Shown piece by piece: positions 1 to 5,131 of a stretch of 5,131 nt of DNA (its first letter is position 1; every line of letters starts with the position of its first letter). Below the pieces are notes generated by a model that saw only the letters and a list, made by a program, of their open reading frames with translations, did not search any database and was not told where the DNA came from. The DNA lies in the NCBI GenBank assembly GCA_016742295.1, contig JACVCA010000115.1:1-5131 (forward strand), written 5' to 3'. This DNA is from Alphaproteobacteria bacterium. Lineage in GTDB: Bacteria; Pseudomonadota; Alphaproteobacteria; JAGOMX01. The position numbers and the translations under genes were made by a program.

Positions 1-466
1 ATATTACATTGAACTGAACTGAGATGATGAGGCTTTGGGCTAAAAAAGGTGAAAGGTTTCCTGTTGTATAGAGATTATTGGTAGTAATCTCTCCAAAAAA
101 CATCAACAATTTTAATAACAGTACAGATACAAAAGCCAGGAGGATATTTGTGGCAGGACCAGCTGCGGCTACCAATATCATATCTCTTCTTGGCTTTAAA
201 AGTCTCTGAAAATTAACTGGAACAGGTTTTGCATATCCGAAAAGGAAAGGGGCTTTTACCAACAATAAAAATAAGGGAAGTACAAATGTACCAAAATGAT
301 CAATATGCTTTAGAGGATTGAATGTAAGGCGTTCAAGACGTTTTGCTGTATCATCACCAAGCTTTAACGCTATGTATCCATGCGCAGCTTCATGAAAAGT
401 TATAGCAATTAAAATAGGCGGACCATATATCAAAATCCCCAACACATAATTAAATAAATTTTCCAT
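1..466 (-). CDS. Site-2-type zinc metalloprotease (peptidase M50 family), C-terminus cut off by window edge
   Basis: Integral membrane zinc protease of the compact M50/S2P group, whose members cleave substrates within or near the membrane. Translating the minus strand from the ATG at 466 gives 155 residues before the window ends. The zinc-binding HExxH motif is HEAAH at residues 25-29, inside the first hydrophobic segment (about 6-35). Further hydrophobic segments lie at about 58-76 and 95-125. The family's GPxxN-type motif is GPATN at 103-107, preceded by an alanine-rich stretch. The third metal ligand (the Asp of the C-terminal NPxPPLDGG-type motif) should lie just beyond the cut, after QFNVI. 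The start is 30 bases after the stop of the SPOR gene, so it is probably the third gene of the argS operon. No strong Shine-Dalgarno sequence is visible. The substrate is unknown. The short form without a visible PDZ domain resembles the SpoIVFB/YwhC-like subgroup rather than RseP. Confidence 0.9.
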   Translation of the reverse strand, partial: MENLFNYVLGILIYGPPILIAITFHEAAHGYIALKLGDDTAKRLERLTFNPLKHIDHFGTFVLPLFLLLVKAPFLFGYAKPVPVNFQRLLKPRRDMILVAAAGPATNILLAFVSVLLLKLLMFFGEITTNNLYTTGNLSPFLAQSLIISVQFNVI

Positions 467-496
467 TAAAATATCTTGTCTTTCAAATAGTAACAA

Positions 497-1450
497 TCAT
501 TTTGGAACAATCAAACACCCTAGCTTTGGTAAACGGCTACACATAGCTTGGGCTTCTTGCTTATTTTTGAAATGGCCAACTTGGATACGATGATAAACTC
601 CCTTGGTTGCACCAAGATCAACTCGAGCAAAATGAGGAGTTTGGTTTGATAAAACCAGGGCATAAGATTTCTGCAAACGTAACCACTCTTTTTTTGCTAG
701 GTCAAGAGAAGGAAGAGAGGCAATTTGAATACAAAACCCCCCTTTCGGAGGTTGTCTAGTGGAGTCGCTTAATTGTCTTGCCAAAGGCTTTATATTTTTA
801 AATACTGCTTCATTTTGAAGCTCTTGCTGTACTTGATTTTTTTGCAAGATCTCTTTTTTCTTATTGTTGTGCTCAGAAGATAAATCATCTAAAATTACAC
901 GAGTCTTAGCAACAGTCTCGTCTAATTTCTCCCCCTGCTTTATCCTCTGAGATGGAGGGGCCGAAGATGTTTTAAAGGCGGGAAAATTGTGATTTTCACT
1001 ATCCCTCTTTTCCATATCGTCCTTAGCCATAATTAAAGGGTTATTCAGCTCAGAGGTCGATTGGGGGTCACTTGTCAATTGTGTTTTCTGTTCTACAATC
1101 ACAGGTGTCTCAGGGGGAGGAAGCAAGTGCTCAACATTGTTTTCAACATCGTGCGCGTTTTCATTGGAATTTAAGCGATTATAGACAAGTTTATCTTGAT
1201 GGGGGACATTGGTTTTTCCAGCATTTTCAGGGCGAATTTTTGAAGGGCCTGATGCAGCTTGGATCAAGGGAATAGGCTTTGAGGGATCTTGATCATCAAA
1301 ACCAAAGAAATACCAACCACTACCAATTACAACCGCAATACCTAGAAAGGCAAGGGCAAAAGAAGAAGGCGATTCAATCTGCCACCATTTATCTTTAAAA
1401 TTGTAATAACTTGCACAATCTAACTTCCTATCCCAATCATCCTTTACCAT
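497..1450 (-). CDS. Membrane-anchored SPOR-domain protein
   Basis: Probable bitopic inner-membrane protein whose periplasmic SPOR domain would bind denuded septal peptidoglycan, as in cell-division SPOR proteins such as FtsN and DedD. The 317 residues divide into a short charged cytoplasmic N-terminus (1-28), one transmembrane helix (about 30-50), a long low-complexity linker rich in Pro, Gln, Asn, Lys and Glu (about 51-234), and a C-terminal SPOR domain (about 237-316). The domain begins with FCIQIASLPSLDLAKKEW and contains the typical second-half strand YHRIQVGHFKNKQEAQAMC, then ends on LGCLIVPK. The ATG overlaps the argS stop as TAATG, and an AGAGGAG ribosome-binding site sits 8 bases upstream inside argS. 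This supports both the start and translational coupling. A SPOR-protein gene directly after argS is a recurrent arrangement in alphaproteobacteria. The linker is poorly conserved, so no specific gene name is given. Confidence 0.88.
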   Translation of the reverse strand: MVKDDWDRKLDCASYYNFKDKWWQIESPSSFALAFLGIAVVIGSGWYFFGFDDQDPSKPIPLIQAASGPSKIRPENAGKTNVPHQDKLVYNRLNSNENAHDVENNVEHLLPPPETPVIVEQKTQLTSDPQSTSELNNPLIMAKDDMEKRDSENHNFPAFKTSSAPPSQRIKQGEKLDETVAKTRVILDDLSSEHNNKKKEILQKNQVQQELQNEAVFKNIKPLARQLSDSTRQPPKGGFCIQIASLPSLDLAKKEWLRLQKSYALVLSNQTPHFARVDLGATKGVYHRIQVGHFKNKQEAQAMCSRLPKLGCLIVPK

Positions 1451-3198
1451 TAGCGCATCTCCTCTAAAGCTTTAATTCCAAAGATCTCAAGTCCTGAAGC
1501 AATAATTGTCGCAATACCCTTTATCAGAGCTAACTTTGCAACTGTTTTCTCTTTATTAGTTAAAAAAATAAACCGTAATTCAGCATCTTCTTTACCTTTA
1601 GCCCATAACGTGTGAAATCCTGCTGCAATATCATTCAAGTAGAAGGCTAACCGATGAGGCTCTAGTGCTTCAGCTGCTAGCTCAACTTGACGTGGCCATT
1701 GAGAAAGTAATTTAATCATTGCAAGATCTTCTTCAGCCGTTATGAGTTTTAGATGAGCTTTAAGTAAATCTTGAGATAATACGTTCATCTCCGGGAAAGC
1801 TTCAGCAGCATGGCGCATCACAGAACACGCGCGCGCATGAGCATACTGCACATAAAATACAGGATTATCTTTTGATTTCTCTATGACCTTGGCAAGGTCA
1901 AAATCCAGTGGAGCATCATTTTTACGCGTCAACATCATAAAGCGTAAAACATCTGCACCGACTTCACTTATGACATCTTCAACAGTAATAAATGTGCCAG
2001 AGCGTTTAGACATTTTAAGGGGCTCACCCTTCTGCATAAACCGCACTAATTCACAGAGCTTAATTTCAAGACTTGCCTGACCTTGTGTAACAGCTTTGGT
2101 GGCAGCGTTAATACGTTTGACGTATCCCCCATGATCAACCCCTAAAACATCAATAAGACGCTTAAAGCCACGTTGATATTTATCATAATGGTAAGCAATG
2201 TCAGCTGCAATATAGGCCCAACTACCATCAGATTTTTTCAAAGGTCTGTCAACCTCATCTCCGAACTGACTTGAACGAAATAAAGTTTGAGGACGAGGCT
2301 CCCAGTCGTCAAGAATTTTACCTTTAGGTTGCTCTAAGGCTCCTACATAAATAAGCCCTAATTCTTCAAGCTTATGAAAAGCATCATCAACTGCCCCCCC
2401 TTCAACAAGCGCTCGTTCAGAGGTAAAAACATCATGACGAATGCCCATTTTAGCCAAATCACGACGAATTAATGCCAACATGGCTTCAATTGCAAATTCT
2501 CGGATAGGCTTTAACCAAACTGCTTCTGGTTTTCCTATCCAAATATTTCCATATCTTTGAGCTAGATCTTTTCCTACAGAAATCAAGTAATCTCCTGGAT
2601 ATTGAACTTCTTGGGTTAGTTCCTCTCCTAAAGCTTCGAGATAACGTTGATATACTGAGCGTGCAAGATTATCAGTTTGGGTTCCTGCATCATTGATATA
2701 AAATTCTCGGCAGACTTCATAACCCACTTTTTCCAACACAGATGCCAGCACGTCCCCAAAAACTGCGCCACGACTATGGCCAACGTGCATAGGGCCTGTA
2801 GGGTTTGCTGAGACATATTCAAGGTTAACTCTAATACCTTGCCCTATATTTGAGACGCCATATTGTGAACCTTGATGCAAGATCAATGCAAGATGATCAT
2901 GCCAAAAAGTATTCTGGAAGGTTATATTGACGAAACCCGGGCCTGCAATGTTACAGTCCTTAACGTCTTCATGTTGCTTAAGCCGTTCAACTAGAGTTTT
3001 TGCAATGATAAGCGAAGATATCTTCGCCGCCTTTGCCAGCACCATAGCAGCATTTGTTGCAATATCGCCATGTATTGGGTCACGCGGAGGCTCACAGGTT
3101 ATTAAAGAAAAATTTAACCCTGAAGGTAGTTTTTTTTCTAGAGTTAGCTGATTAAGAGCTTCAACTATAACATGTCTGAAGTGAGCAAAAAGATTCAT
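1450..3198 (-). CDS. argS: Arginyl-tRNA synthetase
   Basis: Class I aminoacyl-tRNA synthetase that charges tRNA-Arg with arginine in the cytoplasm, using ATP. From the ATG at 3198 it has 582 residues, normal for bacterial ArgS. The N-terminal ArgS-specific domain is about 1-95. The HIGH signature is HVGH at 138-141 within ANPTGPMHVGHSRG. The KMSKS-type loop is KMSKR at 395-399. The C-terminal DALR-type anticodon-binding domain starts near FYVQYAHARACSV (448-460) and runs to the end. The frame stays open for 23 more codons, to an ATG at 3267. That extension is hydrophobic, lies in the divergent promoter region and has no counterpart in ArgS, so the MNLFAHFRHVIVEAL start is chosen, although its ribosome-binding site (GGA about 9 bases upstream) is weak. 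First gene of the leftward operon with the SPOR protein and M50 protease. Confidence 0.97.
   Translation of the reverse strand: MNLFAHFRHVIVEALNQLTLEKKLPSGLNFSLITCEPPRDPIHGDIATNAAMVLAKAAKISSLIIAKTLVERLKQHEDVKDCNIAGPGFVNITFQNTFWHDHLALILHQGSQYGVSNIGQGIRVNLEYVSANPTGPMHVGHSRGAVFGDVLASVLEKVGYEVCREFYINDAGTQTDNLARSVYQRYLEALGEELTQEVQYPGDYLISVGKDLAQRYGNIWIGKPEAVWLKPIREFAIEAMLALIRRDLAKMGIRHDVFTSERALVEGGAVDDAFHKLEELGLIYVGALEQPKGKILDDWEPRPQTLFRSSQFGDEVDRPLKKSDGSWAYIAADIAYHYDKYQRGFKRLIDVLGVDHGGYVKRINAATKAVTQGQASLEIKLCELVRFMQKGEPLKMSKRSGTFITVEDVISEVGADVLRFMMLTRKNDAPLDFDLAKVIEKSKDNPVFYVQYAHARACSVMRHAAEAFPEMNVLSQDLLKAHLKLITAEEDLAMIKLLSQWPRQVELAAEALEPHRLAFYLNDIAAGFHTLWAKGKEDAELRFIFLTNKEKTVAKLALIKGIATIIASGLEIFGIKALEEMR
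1459..1465 (-). promoter_or_regulatory. Ribosome-binding site of the SPOR gene, inside the argS 3' end
   Basis: AGAGGAG on the minus strand, 8 bases before the ATG at 1450. It encodes part of the last argS codons (LEEMR) and fixes the start of the downstream gene. With the TAATG stop/start overlap it indicates coupled translation of argS and the SPOR gene. Confidence 0.75.
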
Positions 3199-3227
3199 GA
3201 AAACGATCCAAATTAATCCAACAAAGT

Positions 3228-3256
3228 TTGACAAATGATTTATAATGATTACATAC
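3228..3256 (+). promoter_or_regulatory. Candidate erpA promoter with perfect TTGACA -35 box
   Basis: A perfect TTGACA lies at 3228-3233. At 17 bases downstream the sequence is ACATAC (3251-3256), and at 15 bases it is TTACAT (3249-3254); both are poor -10 boxes. The tempting TATAAT at 3241-3246 is only 7 bases from the -35, so it cannot pair with it and has no good -35 of its own. It may belong to the leftward promoter. The -35 is a clear hit and the rest is uncertain. Confidence 0.4.
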
Positions 3257-3269
3257 CTGTCATACACAA
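3239..3269 (-). promoter_or_regulatory. Candidate argS operon promoter
   Basis: On the minus strand a TTGTGT -35-like hexamer (3264-3269) precedes an AT-rich -10 region at 3239-3247. Possible readings are CATTAT with a 16-base spacer, ATTATA with 17, or TATAAA with 19. The match is only moderate and the exact -10 cannot be fixed by eye. A promoter is nevertheless expected here, because this 92-base gap is the only upstream region of the argS operon. Confidence 0.35.
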
Positions 3270-3278
3270 TTTTAAGCT

Positions 3279-3284
3279 GAGGAG
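3279..3284 (+). promoter_or_regulatory. Ribosome-binding site of erpA
   Basis: GAGGAG six bases before the ATG at 3291, a strong Shine-Dalgarno match at good spacing that confirms the erpA start. Confidence 0.75.
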
Positions 3285-3290
3285 CAAATC

Positions 3291-3653
3291 ATGATTAAGG
3301 ATCAAAGCCCCCAATCACAGGACAATAGGCTCTTCCTTTCAACTCGTGCTGTCAACCGTATGCAGAATTTGATGAAGCAAGAAGCACATCCAGGAAACCT
3401 CATGTTACGTATTGTTGTTGAAGGAGGGGGCTGCTCAGGACTTCAATACCATTTTAAATTAGATTACCAACCTCAAGAAGGAGACCGTATTTTTGAACAA
3501 GACGGGGTTCGCCTTGTTGTTGATGACATTTCTTTTGAATATATTAAAGGTTCTGAAGTGGATTTTACTGATCAATTAATTGGTGCTTCGTTTGTAATTC
3601 ATAACCCCAATGCTTCATCAGCTTGCGGATGTGGTAGTTCATTTTCAATTTAA
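3291..3653 (+). CDS. erpA: A-type iron-sulfur carrier / cluster insertion protein ErpA (HesB/IscA family)
   Basis: Cytoplasmic A-type carrier that receives Fe-S clusters from the assembly scaffold and passes them to apo-enzymes. The 120 residues match the family's usual length (about 105-120). The three cluster-binding cysteines are all present: Cys48 in GGGCSGLQY, and Cys112 and Cys114 in ACGCGSSFSI at the C-terminus. The ending CGCGSSFSI, the preceding NPNASSACGCG and the central GSEVDFTDQLIGASFVIHNPNA resemble ErpA more than IscA or SufA, which supports the symbol. The first 13 residues or so are a variable polar extension. It is divergent from argS across 92 bases, and no suf or isc genes are in the window. 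An argS/erpA neighbourhood is familiar in alphaproteobacteria. Confidence 0.93.
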   Translation: MIKDQSPQSQDNRLFLSTRAVNRMQNLMKQEAHPGNLMLRIVVEGGGCSGLQYHFKLDYQPQEGDRIFEQDGVRLVVDDISFEYIKGSEVDFTDQLIGASFVIHNPNASSACGCGSSFSI

Positions 3654-3750
3654 ATTATATGTCAAGTAGAAGATTCTCCCGAAATTATGATTTTATTTCT
3701 ATTAAGTAATTATTAACCTAATTCAAGTTTAATAGGGTAACTAAAATAAT

Positions 3751-3755
3751 GGGAG
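3751..3755 (+). promoter_or_regulatory. Ribosome-binding site of the UmuD-like gene
   Basis: GGGAG seven bases before the ATG at 3763, supporting the short start. The start decides whether a UmuD-type N-terminal arm is present. The other nearby ATG, at 3749, is in a different frame. Confidence 0.6.
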
Positions 3756-3762
3756 ACGAGCA

Positions 3763-4104
3763 ATGCTAATATCACCTCAGCTATCTGAGTCTAATAAAAT
3801 AGAGGCACATCCTCTTGCTCATTCAACAAAAAGAAGTAAACGGCTGTTCTCAATGCGTATGCCAGACGACGCTATGATCGATGCAGGAATTAATGATAAC
3901 GATCTTTTAATTGCAAACCCATTGAGCAAACCAGTTGATGGCTCGCTTGTAGCCGTTATGATTGATAATCATCTAACAGTTCGTCGCTATTTTGATTTAG
4001 GTCACCACATTTGCCTTGCGCCGGAAAATGTTAATTATCCAGCCATTGAAATGATTAATCAGGATGAACTTTCCATTTGTGGGGTGATCGTTGAAATTAT
4101 ATAG
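3763..4104 (+). CDS. UmuD/LexA C-terminal-domain-like protein lacking the Ser-Lys catalytic dyad (S24 fold)
   Basis: 113-residue protein matching the C-terminal domain of UmuD, the accessory subunit of error-prone DNA polymerase V. Residues 28-113 line up by eye with UmuD from YFVKASGDSMIDGG to FGVVIHVV: LFSMRMPDDAMIDAGINDNDLLIA (28-51), then DGSLVAVMIDNHLTVRRYF (59-77), then DELSICGVIVEII (101-113). UmuD's catalytic Ser60 (GDSMIDGG) is Ala37 here (codon GCT, 3871-3873). Catalytic Lys97 (FTVKK) is Arg74 (CGT, 3982-3984). No Cys-Gly self-cleavage site is visible in the 36 residues before Ala37, and no helix-turn-helix is present, so it is not a LexA repressor. The length is close to processed E. 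coli UmuD' (115 residues). No umuC follows. It may be a non-cleaved polymerase or regulatory partner, or another S24-fold protein. The fold is assigned with fair confidence; the role is not. Confidence 0.75.
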   Translation: MLISPQLSESNKIEAHPLAHSTKRSKRLFSMRMPDDAMIDAGINDNDLLIANPLSKPVDGSLVAVMIDNHLTVRRYFDLGHHICLAPENVNYPAIEMINQDELSICGVIVEII

Positions 4105-4159
4105 CCTTCTTGAATTTATGTTTTACAATGATTTCTACGTTGGATAAACAGTTAGATTT

Positions 4160-4176
4160 TAAAGCCCAAGGCTTTA
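4160..4176 (+). repeat. Short inverted repeat (7-bp stem, 3-base loop)
   Basis: TAAAGCC, loop CAA, GGCTTTA: a perfect 7-bp stem between the UmuD-like gene and the small membrane ORF. Neither strand has a U-run after the stem, so an intrinsic terminator is not supported. It could be a weak mRNA hairpin or chance. Confidence 0.4.
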
Positions 4177-4209
4177 TAAGTTAAGACTATGCAAGGACGC
4201 CAATAGGTA

Positions 4210-4449
4210 GTGCTTAAATTAAAAAATATTTTCATTATAACAATTTCTGTAATTTTGGTAGTTATATTTTTATACTTCGCCTTCCTACTGACAATGATTG
4301 CCATATTCATATCCATGATTTGCTCAATTTTTATATATTTAAGAGGATTGCCCTATAAACAACCAGGCAATTTTTCTATTTGGACCCAAACCTTTTCAAA
4401 AAGTAATCCTAAAAAACCACCTATCATCATTGAACATGAGAAAAATTAA
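4210..4449 (+). CDS. Hypothetical small membrane protein with two predicted transmembrane helices (GTG start)
   Basis: Not recognised. The 79-residue frame starts at GTG 4210. An in-frame TAG at 4204-4206 rules out a longer start, including the ATG at 4189. Residues 6-45 are almost entirely Ile, Leu, Val, Phe and Met, enough for two short transmembrane helices (about 6-24 and 26-45). A basic, proline-rich polar tail follows (about 48-79: RGLPYKQPGN, SNPKKPP, ending EHEKN). Both termini would probably lie on the same side of the membrane. The ribosome-binding site is poor: AAGGA at 4193-4197 is 12 bases away, and AGG at 4205-4207 is too close. It sits between the UmuD-like gene and the helicase on the same strand, 105 bases after the former. 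The clear membrane pattern and polar tail favour a real gene, but it could be a decayed remnant of a longer one. Confidence 0.5.
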   Translation: MLKLKNIFIITISVILVVIFLYFAFLLTMIAIFISMICSIFIYLRGLPYKQPGNFSIWTQTFSKSNPKKPPIIIEHEKN

Positions 4450-4551
4450 ATTTGCTGAGGAATTCATTCATTAGGTTTATAAGCCTTCAAACAAACTATT
4501 ATCTTAAAACAAGGTAATCATAGACTGTTAGGCCAAAAAAAGTTTTAAGTA

Positions 4552-4561
4552 AAAACGTTTT
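4552..4561. repeat. 10-bp palindrome AAAACGTTTT
   Basis: A perfect self-complementary decamer ending one base before the 20-bp palindrome at 4563-4582. Short palindromes of this composition arise by chance in AT-rich DNA. It is listed because of its position directly beside the longer one. Confidence 0.35.
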
Positions 4562-4562
4562 G

Positions 4563-4582
4563 GGTATGTTATATAACATACC
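4563..4582. promoter_or_regulatory. Perfect 20-bp palindrome, probable operator, abutting the helicase start
   Basis: GGTATGTTATATAACATACC reads identically on both strands and ends two bases before the ATG at 4585. A perfect 20-bp palindrome is very unlikely by chance and fits a dimeric repressor or activator site. It contains a -10-like TATAAC (4572-4577), so a bound protein would occlude a promoter starting close to the ATG. The inner arms (ATGTTAT/ATAACAT) resemble the arms of proteobacterial Zur boxes, but the central spacing differs from the forms I know, so no regulator is assigned. In RNA it could instead fold into a hairpin over the start region. Confidence 0.6.
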
Positions 4583-4584
4583 AA

Positions 4585-5131
4585 ATGAAAACTACAGAAT
4601 CCACCAAGCCTGTATTACCTATTCTCCCTGCCGAATTAAATATTGTGGCTTCCTTAAATGATGCGCAAAAAATGGCTGTACAGACCTTACAGGGGCCTGT
4701 ACTAGTTCTTGCAGGCGCAGGGACAGGAAAAACGCGCGTTTTAACAACGCGTTTAGTACAAATTATCCTTGAGCGTCATGCCTGGCCAAGCCAAATCCTT
4801 GCTGTTACTTTCACAAATAAGGCCGCAAAGGAGATGAAAGAGCGGGTTAGTAAATTAATTGGACAAGCTGCAGACGGTGTTTGGCTAGGAACTTTTCACT
4901 CTCTGGCTGTCCGTATTTTGCGGCGTCATGCTGAGCTTATAAACAGAACACCAAGCTTCACCATACTTGATACTGATGATCAATTGAGGCTGATCAAACA
5001 ATTGATTAAAGCAGAAAATCTTGATGACAAGCGTTGGCCGCCTCGTCTTATTCTAGCAGAAATAAGTCGCTGGAAAGATCGGGGTCTAAACACTGACAAA
5101 GTAGAAAAACACCAAGATTATGAGCCAAGTC
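4585..5131 (+). CDS. uvrD: UvrD/PcrA-family superfamily 1A DNA helicase, N-terminal part (cut off by window edge)
   Basis: ATP-driven 3'-5' DNA helicase of the UvrD/PcrA group, acting in nucleotide excision repair, mismatch repair and replication-fork maintenance. The 182 codons present cover the start of domain 1A and part of 1B. The Q-motif is LNDAQKMAV (24-32), and the Walker A motif is AGAGTGKT (43-50, Lys49 and Thr50 binding the nucleotide). Motif Ia is AVTFTNKAAKEMKERV (73-88) and motif Ib is GTFHSLAVRILRRHA (102-116). TILDTDDQLRLIKQL (126-140) and RWPPRLILAEISRWKDRGL (150-168) follow, typical of alphaproteobacterial UvrD. Walker B and the remaining motifs lie beyond the window; full family members are about 700-800 residues. 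No Shine-Dalgarno sequence precedes the ATG. A GTG at 4645 is an alternative start but also lacks one. UvrD and PcrA cannot be separated from this part alone; Rep is less likely. Confidence 0.93.
   Translation, partial: MKTTESTKPVLPILPAELNIVASLNDAQKMAVQTLQGPVLVLAGAGTGKTRVLTTRLVQIILERHAWPSQILAVTFTNKAAKEMKERVSKLIGQAADGVWLGTFHSLAVRILRRHAELINRTPSFTILDTDDQLRLIKQLIKAENLDDKRWPPRLILAEISRWKDRGLNTDKVEKHQDYEPS

Noticed and set aside
1072..1275. Plus-strand open frame inside the SPOR gene
   Set aside because: It is antisense to the low-complexity linker of a well-supported gene, with no recognisable motif.
1883..2080. Plus-strand open frame antisense to argS
   Set aside because: It lies opposite the conserved KMSKS region and shows no protein-like features of its own.
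2628..2822. Second minus-strand frame within argS
   Set aside because: It is an out-of-frame shadow of the HIGH-motif region of argS.
2927..3151. Plus-strand open frame antisense to the argS N-terminal domain
   Set aside because: It is opposite conserved argS coding sequence and has no independent support.
3241..3246. TATAAT as the erpA -10 box
   Set aside because: It is only 7 bases from the perfect TTGACA, and the sequence about 17 bases upstream of it is not a -35 hexamer.
3199..3267. N-terminal extension of argS to an upstream in-frame ATG (23 extra residues)
   Set aside because: The extra residues are hydrophobic and unlike any ArgS N-terminus, and they would span the divergent promoter region. 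The ATG at 3198 gives a normal-length ArgS.
3654..3762. SOS (LexA) box upstream of the UmuD-like gene
   Set aside because: No GTTC-N7-GTTC or equivalent GAAC pair is visible here, nor in the region upstream of uvrD, so SOS control cannot be claimed.
4160..4176. Hairpin as an intrinsic terminator after the UmuD-like gene
   Set aside because: The stem is perfect, but no T-run follows on either strand and the stem is short.
4450..4584. RNA gene or riboswitch in the gap before uvrD
   Set aside because: Apart from the two palindromes at 4552-4582, no cloverleaf, T-box or other recognisable structured RNA pattern was seen.

Overview
The window looks like the chromosome of an AT-rich alphaproteobacterium. 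The base composition (clearly AT-rich by eye, not counted), the strongly alphaproteobacterial N-terminus of the UvrD-type helicase, and the argS plus SPOR-protein gene pair all point that way. A Holosporales- or Rickettsiales-like, host-associated lineage would fit, but that finer placement is inference. No transposon, phage, CRISPR, rRNA or tRNA feature was seen.

Left part (1-3198, minus strand): an apparent three-gene operon read right to left. It runs argS (arginyl-tRNA synthetase), then a membrane-anchored SPOR-domain protein whose ATG overlaps the argS stop codon by one base, then an M50/site-2-type zinc metalloprotease that runs off the left edge. The genes are packed tightly (1-base overlap, then a 30-base gap). 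This suggests co-transcription of a translation gene with two envelope-associated genes.

Centre (3199-3290): a 92-base divergent intergenic region carrying the promoters for argS (leftward) and an erpA-type Fe-S carrier gene (rightward). It holds a perfect TTGACA box and a spaced 7-bp direct repeat.

Right part (3291-5131, plus strand): four genes with their own spacers. They are erpA; a 113-residue protein homologous to the C-terminal domain of UmuD/LexA (S24 fold) that lacks both catalytic residues; a small GTG-initiated two-helix membrane ORF of unknown function; and the first 182 codons of a UvrD/PcrA-family DNA helicase. The helicase start is immediately preceded by a perfect 20-bp palindrome in place of a Shine-Dalgarno sequence.

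The most interesting points are the UmuD'-sized, apparently non-proteolytic UmuD-like protein and the palindromic probable operator at the helicase start. Most of the rest is ordinary core genome.
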